A DNA stretch of 64,000 nt from Novosphingobium sediminicola (GTDB lineage: Bacteria > Pseudomonadota > Alphaproteobacteria > Sphingomonadales > Sphingomonadaceae). Made by a program: the position numbers and the translations under genes. The stretch covers positions 310,001 to 374,000 of the forward strand of contig NZ_JACIDX010000003.1 in the NCBI RefSeq assembly GCF_014196525.1. Reading direction: 5' to 3'. The notes beneath the pieces were generated by a model that saw nothing but the letters and a program-made list of their open reading frames with translations, searched no databases and had not been told where the DNA came from. Each line of letters begins with the position of its first letter. The stretch's first letter is position 1. Shown here piece after piece: positions 50,304 through 57,679 of the stretch.

Positions 50304-51131
50304 TTATGCGCCAACCATCAGATCATCACGGCGCCACAGGATCGGCAAGACATCCTGCGCCCCATCAACCAATTCGCCCTCGGGCATCGCCTCCACGCCG
50401 GGGATCGCCGCCTTGTAGGGCGCATTGCGCCAGCGCACGTCATGCCCGAACAGGCGCACCGCCAATCCGGTGCGGGCCAGAGCGGGACTGTCATTGCCTT
50501 TGGAAAAATGCGGCGTGTGAGGGTGAAAAATCACCGCGTCGCCCGGCTCCATATCAAAAGTGACGAAGCGGAAGGCGAAATCGGGATTGTCGCGCTCGGC
50601 TTCGAAATTGGGGCACAGACCATCGGCCTGATCGGGGCGAAAGCCAAAGGTCAAACCCTTCTCCACACAATGCCTATGCCATCCCGCCACATATTCGATT
50701 CGCCCGTTTTCTTCATTCACCGGGGTAAAGGCTGTCCAGATATTGGGCGCCATTTCTCCGCTGACCGGCCATGCCGTCTCGTCGCAATGCCATGGCATGA
50801 TCGATGGGCTGAGCGGGGGCTTGGAAAACAGATGATCGTGATACATGCGGATATGATCCGCGCCGATGACGCGGCCGGTGGCCTCGGCAATCGGGCTGTC
50901 CATCACAAAGGCGCGGAAATCGGGATCATTGCGCCACAGATAGCAGACCGAAAGCATCGCCCCATTGGACGGCCCCAGCGTGCCATAGCGCCCCGGATCG
51001 GCCGCAACGCGGGCAATCGCCGCCTGCATTCGCGCGATCCATTGCGCATCCAGCAATCCGCGCACCACCACCACGCCATCGCGCGCATAGGTGTCGATAT
51101 GGTCCTGGGTAATCGCATAGGGCATGGTCAT
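50304..51131 (-). CDS. phytanoyl-CoA dioxygenase (PhyH) family oxygenase
   Basis: A 275-residue Fe(II)/2-oxoglutarate-dependent dioxygenase-like protein. The HxD pair is in IMPWHCDETAW, the distal His in VIFHPHTPHFSKGN and the 2-oxoglutarate Arg probably in ARTGLAVRLFG, so the iron triad is complete. The family hydroxylates small molecules. ATG 51131 gives an ATGA overlap with the LLM stop; ATG 51125 is two codons later. It is the second oxygenase in this operon. Confidence 0.9.
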   Translation of the reverse strand: MTMPYAITQDHIDTYARDGVVVVRGLLDAQWIARMQAAIARVAADPGRYGTLGPSNGAMLSVCYLWRNDPDFRAFVMDSPIAEATGRVIGADHIRMYHDHLFSKPPLSPSIMPWHCDETAWPVSGEMAPNIWTAFTPVNEENGRIEYVAGWHRHCVEKGLTFGFRPDQADGLCPNFEAERDNPDFAFRFVTFDMEPGDAVIFHPHTPHFSKGNDSPALARTGLAVRLFGHDVRWRNAPYKAAIPGVEAMPEGELVDGAQDVLPILWRRDDLMVGA

Positions 51132-52216
51132 CGGATGGCTCCTTGATTGGCGGCATCATGGGCGCGCGCGGCGGCGCGCAGGCGGGGAAAGAGTTTTTCG
51201 CCATAGTCGGCCACGTCCTGATCGGGGCGGAAACCGCGGATCAGAAAGCGCGTGATGCCCATGGCGTAATAATCCATCAGCGCGGCGCAGACCTGATCGG
51301 GCGTGCCGACCAGCGCGGCCTGATTGCCAAAGCGCCCTTGCGACAGATGGGTCACGCCCAGCCAGAGACAGCGGTCATGGCGATGGGCGCTAGCGGCGCT
51401 GGAAAGGATGGCCTCGCCTGCATGACTGGACTGCGCGAAATTGCTGGGGCCTTGGGCGGCGGACAGGCGCGCCATCATTGCGCGGAAATCATGCAGGACG
51501 GCATCGGCCTTTTCCCATGCCTGCGCCTCGGTATCGCCAAGGATCACCAATACCGTCATCATGAAGCCCATCGGGCGGCCATGGGCGGCCGCCAGCACGC
51601 GATCGCGATGGCCGGCGATATGGGTCATCGTGTCGCCGCTCATGGCAAACACGTCGGCGTGACGGCCGCAGGCGGCGATGGACTCAGGCGATGTTCCGGC
51701 CCAACTGACGGGAATCGCGCCGGGTTTGACCGGGCTGAAGGCTTGATTGAAGCGATAGAAGCGCCCTTCGTGGTCGATGGGCGCGGGGCTTTCCCAGATC
51801 TGGCGCATAATGCCGACATATTCATCGGCGCGGGCATAGCGGTCGGTCTTGGCGGTGAAATCGCCGTCGGCCTCCAACTCCTTGTCGCTGGGCCCGGCGA
51901 TGATGTGGACGGCCATGCGACCGGGCGCCAGCCTGTCGATCGTGGTCAGCATCCGCGCCGCCATCGTGGGCGCGATAAAGCCGGGGCGGTGGGCCAGCAG
52001 GACTTTCAGCCGCTGAGTTCCCGCCAGAACATGGGTTGCGATGGCATGGCTGTCGGGCATCAGCGCATTGTTGGCGATCAGCACCCGGTCATAGCCCGCC
52101 GCTTCCTGCGCTTGGGCGCTTTCCAGCATGGCGGCGGGGTCGAACTGATCGGGCGGGGCGTGATCGAGCGGGGTGCCCCGGTTATGGGAAACAAGGCCGG
52201 TGATTTCGACAGGCAT
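51128..52216 (-). CDS. LLM-class flavin-dependent oxidoreductase, SsuD-like
   Basis: A 362-residue LLM protein of the alkanesulfonate-monooxygenase-like group, distinct from the NtaA-like copies. HRPGFIAPTMAARMLTTIDRL with APGRMAVHIIAGPSDKE (about 85-125) and GRFYRFNQAFSPVKPG, PVSWAGTSPES are characteristic. ATG 52216 follows AGAGGA by seven bases; the in-frame extension to 52285 overlaps the fusion gene's tail. It is coupled to the PhyH gene by ATGA. A C-S or C-N monooxygenation is likely; the flavin reductase is not encoded here. Confidence 0.88.
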   Translation of the reverse strand: MPVEITGLVSHNRGTPLDHAPPDQFDPAAMLESAQAQEAAGYDRVLIANNALMPDSHAIATHVLAGTQRLKVLLAHRPGFIAPTMAARMLTTIDRLAPGRMAVHIIAGPSDKELEADGDFTAKTDRYARADEYVGIMRQIWESPAPIDHEGRFYRFNQAFSPVKPGAIPVSWAGTSPESIAACGRHADVFAMSGDTMTHIAGHRDRVLAAAHGRPMGFMMTVLVILGDTEAQAWEKADAVLHDFRAMMARLSAAQGPSNFAQSSHAGEAILSSAASAHRHDRCLWLGVTHLSQGRFGNQAALVGTPDQVCAALMDYYAMGITRFLIRGFRPDQDVADYGEKLFPRLRAAARAHDAANQGAIR

Positions 52217-52227
52217 GGATTGTCCTC

Positions 52228-54108
52228 TCAGGGCTTGGGCACGGGTTGAGGGTTGTGCTGAATGTTCAGGTGATTGGCGACGCAATCGCCCGGCGCCACG
52301 CCATCGGGGCAGGAGGAGGCGCGCGGTTTGAGCGGCTCTTCGCGCGGCAGGCGGATGGTCATGGCCATCACCGGCGTGGTGCCGATGGCGCGGCTGGTAT
52401 GGCCGCGCCCCGTGGTGTCGGCGGCCAGAACGATGTCGCCCGCGTGCAATTGCCGGATCGCGCCATCGCCCAGCCCCACCTCCAGCGTGCCGCTCAGGAC
52501 CACCAGCAGGCGCGGGCTGGAAACCCGGTGCCAGTCGATGAAGGTGCCGGGCGGGCTGACCCCGATTTCCGTGTCGGTGGTGGTCAGCCGCGCGTTGACC
52601 AGCAGCGGATCGGCGCCGGGCGCACGGGGCAGGGTAATGGTGGAAAGATGCGAGACACCGCCCGCATCGGCTGTGATCTGGGGAATGGTGATGCCCGATC
52701 CCTGCGCGCGGGCAGGGGAGGGCGCGGTGCCGATCACCATCACCATGGCCAGCGCGCCGATCGCCATGGTTGCGGGCAGGCCATGAGGCGCCGCTCCGGC
52801 CATTTCGCCGTCTGATGGCCGTCGCAGGAACAGGCAGGCCAAAATCGCGGCCAGCGCGGGCAGGAGCGACATGGACAGGACGATGCCCAACACCACGCTT
52901 TCGCCTTGGGCGCTGCCCGCATCGCGGGCCGAGACGAAGCCCGCATGACTCATGATCGTGCTGAAAATGAACGTGCCAAAGGCGGCGGTGGCTTTTTCAA
53001 CCATCACGAACACCCCAGCCAGCGCGCCTTCGCTTTCGGCCATGGCGGGATGGGTGCGGGCGTGGTCCATCGTGTCGGTCAGCACGGTGTAAAGGCCGAA
53101 GAACAGGCCGCCGAAGCACAGGCCCTCGGCCCCGCCCAGCATCAGCACCCATGGCATGGGATGGCCTGCGGGCACCAGATACCACAGCAGCATCGCGCAG
53201 GTTTGCGCGCCCGCGGCCAGCATCAGCGCGCGGCGGCGGCCCAGACGGCCCGCGATGCGCACCCATCCGGGCTGGCTGACCATCATGCCCAGCGTCTGGA
53301 GCAGGAAGATTGAGGCGAGGCTCTTGTCCGAGGCGTGCAGGACATGGCGCGTGTAATAGGGCAGCGCCGCGCCATGCAGCGTCAGCCCGGCAAACATTGT
53401 CACCTTAAAGCCGATCAGGCGGCAGAAGGGCCGGTTGGCGCGGATCGCGGACAGGCCCTGCCGCCAGTTCAGGTGTTTTCTTTCAGGCGCGGCCTCCTCG
53501 TCCTCCAACCCGTCGATCAGCAGGAACGTGCTGATCCCGCCCGCCGCCACCAGCGCGGCCAGCACCAGCGCCAGCAACCCATGCGCCGCCCTGTCTCCCC
53601 CGAGCGCGGCCAGCATCCATGGCGCGGCCGATGTGGCCGCCAATCCGCCGAAGGAGGAGCCATAGACGCTGAAGGTCATCAGGCGCGAACGTTGATGGAA
53701 ATCCTGGGTGATCTGGCGCCCGATGGCCAGATAGGGGATGCGATAGAGCGTATAGGCGGTGGAAAAGACCAGCAGCGAGGCGCCCGACCAGAGCTGGAGC
53801 CCCGCGCTGCCCAACCCGCCCGGCACATTGAACAGCATCACCAGCGAAAGAGCCGCCAGCAGCGCGCCGCCCGCCAGATAGGGGCGATAGCGGCCCCAGC
53901 GTGTGCTGGTGGCGTCGCACAGCAGGCCGACCAGCGGGTCGATGGCGGCATCATAGATCTTGGAAAGGACCACCAGCAGCCCCGCCGCCCCCATCGCCAT
54001 GCCCAGCGAATCGGTCATGAAACGTAGGTGGAGCAGCCCGACCGCCCCCACCAGCGCCGCCGAGGTGAACGAGCCAAGGCCCCAGCCGATCAAGGCTTTG
54101 CGTTGCAT
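52228..54108 (-). CDS. GPH-type permease fused to a C-terminal cupin domain
   Basis: A 626-residue fusion. Residues 1 to about 445 form a 12-helix GPH (MelB-like) permease with SKIYDAAIDPLVGLLCDATS and RWGRYRPYL. After RRPSDGEMAGAAPHG comes a hydrophobic stretch (MAIGALAMVMVIGT) ending APSPARAQ, exactly like a signal peptide with its cleavage site. Then a cupin domain (about 495-600) with LLVVLSGTLEVGLGDG and LHAGDIVLAADTTGRGHTSRA. The frame is continuous with no stop. The 13th helix would put the cupin in the periplasm. ATG 54108 follows GGAGGA. An internal start at the MAG codon could also make a free, exported cupin. It heads the operon to 49363. Confidence 0.85.
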   Translation of the reverse strand: MQRKALIGWGLGSFTSAALVGAVGLLHLRFMTDSLGMAMGAAGLLVVLSKIYDAAIDPLVGLLCDATSTRWGRYRPYLAGGALLAALSLVMLFNVPGGLGSAGLQLWSGASLLVFSTAYTLYRIPYLAIGRQITQDFHQRSRLMTFSVYGSSFGGLAATSAAPWMLAALGGDRAAHGLLALVLAALVAAGGISTFLLIDGLEDEEAAPERKHLNWRQGLSAIRANRPFCRLIGFKVTMFAGLTLHGAALPYYTRHVLHASDKSLASIFLLQTLGMMVSQPGWVRIAGRLGRRRALMLAAGAQTCAMLLWYLVPAGHPMPWVLMLGGAEGLCFGGLFFGLYTVLTDTMDHARTHPAMAESEGALAGVFVMVEKATAAFGTFIFSTIMSHAGFVSARDAGSAQGESVVLGIVLSMSLLPALAAILACLFLRRPSDGEMAGAAPHGLPATMAIGALAMVMVIGTAPSPARAQGSGITIPQITADAGGVSHLSTITLPRAPGADPLLVNARLTTTDTEIGVSPPGTFIDWHRVSSPRLLVVLSGTLEVGLGDGAIRQLHAGDIVLAADTTGRGHTSRAIGTTPVMAMTIRLPREEPLKPRASSCPDGVAPGDCVANHLNIQHNPQPVPKP

Positions 54109-54154
54109 GATAATCCTCCGGCATGGTTCGGGAGCGCCGGTGCGCCGCCTTATG

Positions 54155-54190
54155 TGCAATATGAATGCAAATATCGGTGACTATTTTGCA
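54155..54190. repeat. phased TGCA boxes before the permease-cupin gene
   Basis: TGCA occurs at 54155, 54166 and 54187, spaced 11 and 21 bp (one and two helical turns), between the operator at 54203 and the start at 54108. The order operator, TGCA boxes, gene is the same as at 40695 and 44627. Confidence 0.35.
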
Positions 54191-54202
54191 CAAAGGACGG
54201 CC

Positions 54203-54219
54203 TATCCGCGTGGCGGATT
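54203..54219. promoter_or_regulatory. candidate operator, TATCC-N7-GGATT
   Basis: TATCCGCGTGGCGGATT lies 103 bp before the permease-cupin start and overlaps the last codon of the membrane-protein gene upstream. Arms are 4 of 5 palindromic. Confidence 0.55.
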
Positions 54220-54880
54220 AAACCGGTGTGCCCAGCCCCAGCACGCAGGCGATCAGCACCAGCACCCAGATGCATTGCACCGTGGGACGCGTCTGGCCCA
54301 GCACCTTGCGGATGGCGGCATCGCTTTGGGGCGTGGCCCCCTGCGCTTTCATGGCGGCGATGGCGGGAAACAGCGGCACCAGTTGAAAACGCACGATCAC
54401 CCCGGTGGTCACACAAGCGGCCAGCACCAGCAATTTGCAGGCGATGAAGAAGGGCATAGTCAGATGCCCGGTCAGCCCCGCCACCCCCGATCCGGCCAGC
54501 AGCGCGATCATCGCATAGCGGATCTTGAGGTCGATTCCGCGCGCCAAGGTCCCGCGCGGGCCATGGATCAGATGCACCGCCCAGGCCAGCGCCAGCCAGA
54601 TCAGGCTGAACATCCACAGGCCCGCCAGCGCCCATGGCGCGATGTTCAACCAGCCCTTGGCCGCCGCCAGCGACAGGCCCGTGGGCAGCGTCAGGATCAG
54701 CACGGTGCGCGGGGCCATGTCGATTCCGTTCATGATTTTGAGCGCCAGCAGGCGTTCGCCCGCCGGTCTCTTTTCGTCCATCATAAAGCCCGCGCTGTAA
54801 AATGTGCCCAGATCCCCGCCCAGCCAGTAGATCGGCACCAGCAGATGGAGCAGGGTGAGCAAGGCAAGCGACCAGTTCAT
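54218..54880 (-). CDS. multi-pass membrane protein with YWLGGD motif
   Basis: A 220-residue membrane protein with about six helices, paralogous to 9750-10427. The first helix has LTLLHLLVPIYWLGGDLGTFY, followed by MAPRTVLILTLPTGLSLA. Another His lies in LIHGPRGTLA and one in LTGHLTMPFF. ATG 54880 follows GGGGAGA; an in-frame extension to 54943 is less likely. It is separated from the permease-cupin gene by 109 bp with an operator, so it may be a separate unit. Function unknown. Confidence 0.7.
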   Translation of the reverse strand: MNWSLALLTLLHLLVPIYWLGGDLGTFYSAGFMMDEKRPAGERLLALKIMNGIDMAPRTVLILTLPTGLSLAAAKGWLNIAPWALAGLWMFSLIWLALAWAVHLIHGPRGTLARGIDLKIRYAMIALLAGSGVAGLTGHLTMPFFIACKLLVLAACVTTGVIVRFQLVPLFPAIAAMKAQGATPQSDAAIRKVLGQTRPTVQCIWVLVLIACVLGLGTPV

Positions 54881-55038
54881 GCAAATCTCCCCGAAACGGG
54901 CGGCGGATTCCGTGCAAAACCCCGCCGCAATGTGCATGGCCATTCAACGCCGCGCGCCCAAAGAGCAGCGCTTCAGACTGGTTTTGGCCGTGTGGCGGTT
55001 AAACCTGATGCGGATGGCCATGGAATTGCCGGTTGTGA

Positions 55039-55052
55039 TGCAATAATTTGCA
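55039..55052. repeat. TGCA boxes phased at 10 bp
   Basis: TGCA at 55039 and 55049, exactly 10 bp apart, in the 245-bp gap before the amine oxidase gene (start 55126). No strong copy of the 17-bp operator was found in this gap. Other TGCA boxes lie at 54913 and 54933. Confidence 0.35.
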
Positions 55053-55125
55053 AGCAACGCTGCCCAACGCGCGGAAAGGGCCTCCTGCCGCGACAGGCCA
55101 TATGGGAAGAATGGTGGAAAAGAGC

Positions 55126-56616
55126 ATGTTCGACAGACGCGACTTTCTGATGAATGCCGGGCTGATCGGCGCCGGGGCGATGCTGCCGGGTGCCGGGCTG
55201 GCCAAGGGCGTGCTGGCGGCGGAAAAGGCCGATGTGGTGATCATCGGCGGTGGGCTTTCGGGGCTCAATTCCGCGCTCATGCTTGGCGATCTGGGGTTCA
55301 AGGTAGTGGTGCTGGAGGCCGGCGCGATGGTCGGCGGGCGGGTCAAGACGCTCGACACCAGCGAGGGCAAGCTGGACGTCGGGGCCAGCCAGATCGGGCG
55401 CGGCTATGCGCGGATCATCGACGCCTGCATGAAATTCGGGCTGAAACTGACGCCGGAGGACCGCGACCTGCTGCCCTTTGGCTTCCGTTACAAGGACCAG
55501 TGGATCGACCTGAAAACCTGGGCCGACAATCCGCTCAACAAGACGGTGGGCGATGAGCGCAAGATTTCGCCGATGTTGATGGGTCAGGCGGTGACGAGCA
55601 AGTGGAACCCGTGCAAGGAATTGTCGGACTGGCTCGATCCGGCGCTGGCCTCGCAGGATATTTCGCTGCGGCAATTGATGGTGCAGAAGGGCTATTCGCC
55701 CGCCGCCATCGAATTGGCGGCCTATTCCGCGCCTGGGATCGGTATGGATGAAACCTCGATGCTGCGCATGTGGCAGGAGGAGACGCGCGGGGCGGCGGAC
55801 CGGCGCATCGGCGGGCGCGAACGCGAGCAGCGCGACCATCCCTTTGGCGAAACCAACGATCACAATGCCATCGACGGGCTTTCCTCGATCAACAATATTG
55901 TGGGCGGCACCCAGCAATTGCCCTTCGCCATGGCGGCGAAACTGGGCGATGTGGTGCGGTTGAACAAGCGCGTGGGCCGGATCGCGATGAGCGACAAGGG
56001 CGCGATCGTTACCTGTATCGACGGCAGCGCCTATCAGGCGCGCTTTGTCATCTCCAGCCTGCCGTTTTCGATGCTGCGCGAGGTGGAGATCACCGGCGCG
56101 CCCAATCCCCACGCCCGCGATGCCATCACGCATATGCCCTATGCCAATACCGCGCGGCTCTATCTCAGCGTCGAAAAGCCCTTCTGGAAGGCGGACGGCC
56201 TGCCCGCCAGCTTCTCGACCGACGGGCCGATCGGCATGTTCTGGGGCATCGACAATCACACCGGCGAGGGCAAGCACCGCGCGATGGTGGTGATGGTGGG
56301 CAAGGTGGCGCAGGCGATCTCGCAGCGCGCCGATGCGGTGCCTTTCGTCCTGTCCGAACTGGAGCGTCTGCGCCCTGCGTCCAAGGGCCTGCTCAAGGTG
56401 GTGGCCTATAAGGACTGGATGCGCGATCCGCTGCAAAAGGGCTGCGGCTTCAGCCTCGCGCCCGGTCAGGTCAACGCCTTTGGCCGCGACTTTATCAAGC
56501 CGTGGCAGGTGCTGCATTTCTGCGGCGAACATACGCGGCGCAGCGATTACGGCATGGAAAGTGCGATGGAAAGCTCGGAACGCGTGGTGCTGGAAGTGGC
56601 CGAAAGGGCGGGCTGA
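55126..56616 (+). CDS. flavin monoamine oxidase family protein, Tat-exported
   Basis: A 496-residue FAD amine-oxidase-fold protein with a Tat-type leader (DRRDFLMNAGLIGAGAMLPG). The dinucleotide motif is VVIIGGGLSGLNSALML, then VVVLEAGAMVGGRVKT, and the C-terminal FAD motif HFCGEHTRRSDYGMESAMESSERV. The family oxidises amines or unsaturated rings. ATG 55126 is preceded by GGAAAAGAG; ATG 55111 is an alternative. Transcription into the SUMF1 gene is possible, but an operator lies between. Confidence 0.88.
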   Translation: MFDRRDFLMNAGLIGAGAMLPGAGLAKGVLAAEKADVVIIGGGLSGLNSALMLGDLGFKVVVLEAGAMVGGRVKTLDTSEGKLDVGASQIGRGYARIIDACMKFGLKLTPEDRDLLPFGFRYKDQWIDLKTWADNPLNKTVGDERKISPMLMGQAVTSKWNPCKELSDWLDPALASQDISLRQLMVQKGYSPAAIELAAYSAPGIGMDETSMLRMWQEETRGAADRRIGGREREQRDHPFGETNDHNAIDGLSSINNIVGGTQQLPFAMAAKLGDVVRLNKRVGRIAMSDKGAIVTCIDGSAYQARFVISSLPFSMLREVEITGAPNPHARDAITHMPYANTARLYLSVEKPFWKADGLPASFSTDGPIGMFWGIDNHTGEGKHRAMVVMVGKVAQAISQRADAVPFVLSELERLRPASKGLLKVVAYKDWMRDPLQKGCGFSLAPGQVNAFGRDFIKPWQVLHFCGEHTRRSDYGMESAMESSERVVLEVAERAG

Positions 56617-56623
56617 TCGGCTC

Positions 56624-56640
56624 TATCCGCTCGCCGGACA
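56624..56640. promoter_or_regulatory. candidate operator, TATCC-N7-GGACA
   Basis: TATCCGCTCGCCGGACA starts seven bases after the amine oxidase stop and lies 100 bp before the SUMF1 gene. It suggests an internal promoter for the SUMF1-molybdenum hydroxylase operon. Confidence 0.5.
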
Positions 56641-56731
56641 TTGGCGACAACAGCGACTGCCCCGCGCCCCGCGCAGGGCAGTCTTTGCCCCAAGATCGCC
56701 GCGTAGGCGCTTAAGGATTGGGGAGACAATC

Positions 56732-57679
56732 ATGACATATCGCTGGTTTCTGGCCGGATTGGCGCTGGCCGTTTCCCCGCCCGCCATGGCCGCGCCGCAA
56801 TCGATCCGCGATTGCAAGGATGTATGTCCGGCGATGGTGGTGATCCCGGCGGGCCATTTCACCATGGGCGCCGATGCGGGCGAGGCCGACCGGCCCGAAG
56901 GCGCGCCTCATCCCGTCACCATCGCCCGCGCCTTTGCACTGGCCACGCGTGAGGTGACCAATGGCGATTATGGCGCCTTTGTCGCAGCCACCGGCTATGC
57001 TTCCTCGCGCGGGTGTCGCAGCCTGATCCGCGCCACGGGCAAGGTCGAAGCCATCCCCGATGCCGATTTCCGCCATCCGGGCGAGGGCGCGGGTGATGGT
57101 GCGCCGGACCGTCCGGTGGTCTGCGTGTCATGGCGCGATGCCAGGGCCTATACCTCATGGCTGAGCCAAAAGACCGGCAAGCCCTATCGCCTGCCCAGCG
57201 AGGCCGAATGGGAATATGCCGCCCGCGCGGGCACTTCGGAAGAATTTCCGTGGGCAGGCGGCGCGGCCAAGGCCTGTGTCCATGCCAATGTGCTGGATGG
57301 CGATGGGATGAAGGATGGCGCGCTGGCGGTGTTTGGCGGGGCGGGGGGCATGGCGGCGGCTGTGCCTTGCCGCGATGGCTTTGCCGGGGTGGCGCCGGTG
57401 GGGACCTATCGGCCCAATGCGTTTGGCCTGTATGATATGATCGGCAATGTCTGGGAATGGACGCAGGATTGCTATGTCGCGCCCTATCCGGCCGATGCCC
57501 CGCGCGATGGCCGCGCCTATGAGGTTTCGGGCGCATGTCCGCGCCGCGCGGTGCGTGGGGGAAGCTGGATTTCGGCCGCTTTCCGCAACCGGGTGACATG
57601 GCGCGGGCGCGATCCCGAGGATCAGGTGAGCTGGATCTTTGGGTTTAGGGTCGCGCGCGATCTGGTGGACGGCAAATGA
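56732..57679 (+). CDS. SUMF1/formylglycine-generating-enzyme-fold protein, active-site Cys absent
   Basis: A 315-residue exported protein (signal peptide to about residue 21, PPAMAA) with a SUMF1 domain. VVIPAGHFTMGADAGEADRP, RPVVCVSWRDARAYTSWLS, PYRLPSEAEWEYAARAG and FGLYDMIGNVWEWTQDC are diagnostic. The C-terminal segment AVRGGSWISAAFRNRVTWR lacks the Cys pair that formylglycine-generating enzymes use, so it is not a sulfatase activator in the usual sense. ATG 56732 follows GGGGAGA. It overlaps the molybdenum hydroxylase gene by ATGA and may help that enzyme or be a separate oxidase. Confidence 0.85.
   Translation: MTYRWFLAGLALAVSPPAMAAPQSIRDCKDVCPAMVVIPAGHFTMGADAGEADRPEGAPHPVTIARAFALATREVTNGDYGAFVAATGYASSRGCRSLIRATGKVEAIPDADFRHPGEGAGDGAPDRPVVCVSWRDARAYTSWLSQKTGKPYRLPSEAEWEYAARAGTSEEFPWAGGAAKACVHANVLDGDGMKDGALAVFGGAGGMAAAVPCRDGFAGVAPVGTYRPNAFGLYDMIGNVWEWTQDCYVAPYPADAPRDGRAYEVSGACPRRAVRGGSWISAAFRNRVTWRGRDPEDQVSWIFGFRVARDLVDGK

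Noticed and set aside
52228-54108. Two separate genes, permease and cupin, split by a hidden frameshift
   Set aside because: The single frame covers both domains without a stop; a separate internal start remains possible and is noted with the gene.
54881-55125. A further shared operator before the amine oxidase gene
   Set aside because: The best match (around 54,997-55,020, right arm GGATG) has only three of five left-arm bases and no palindromic core, so it was not counted.
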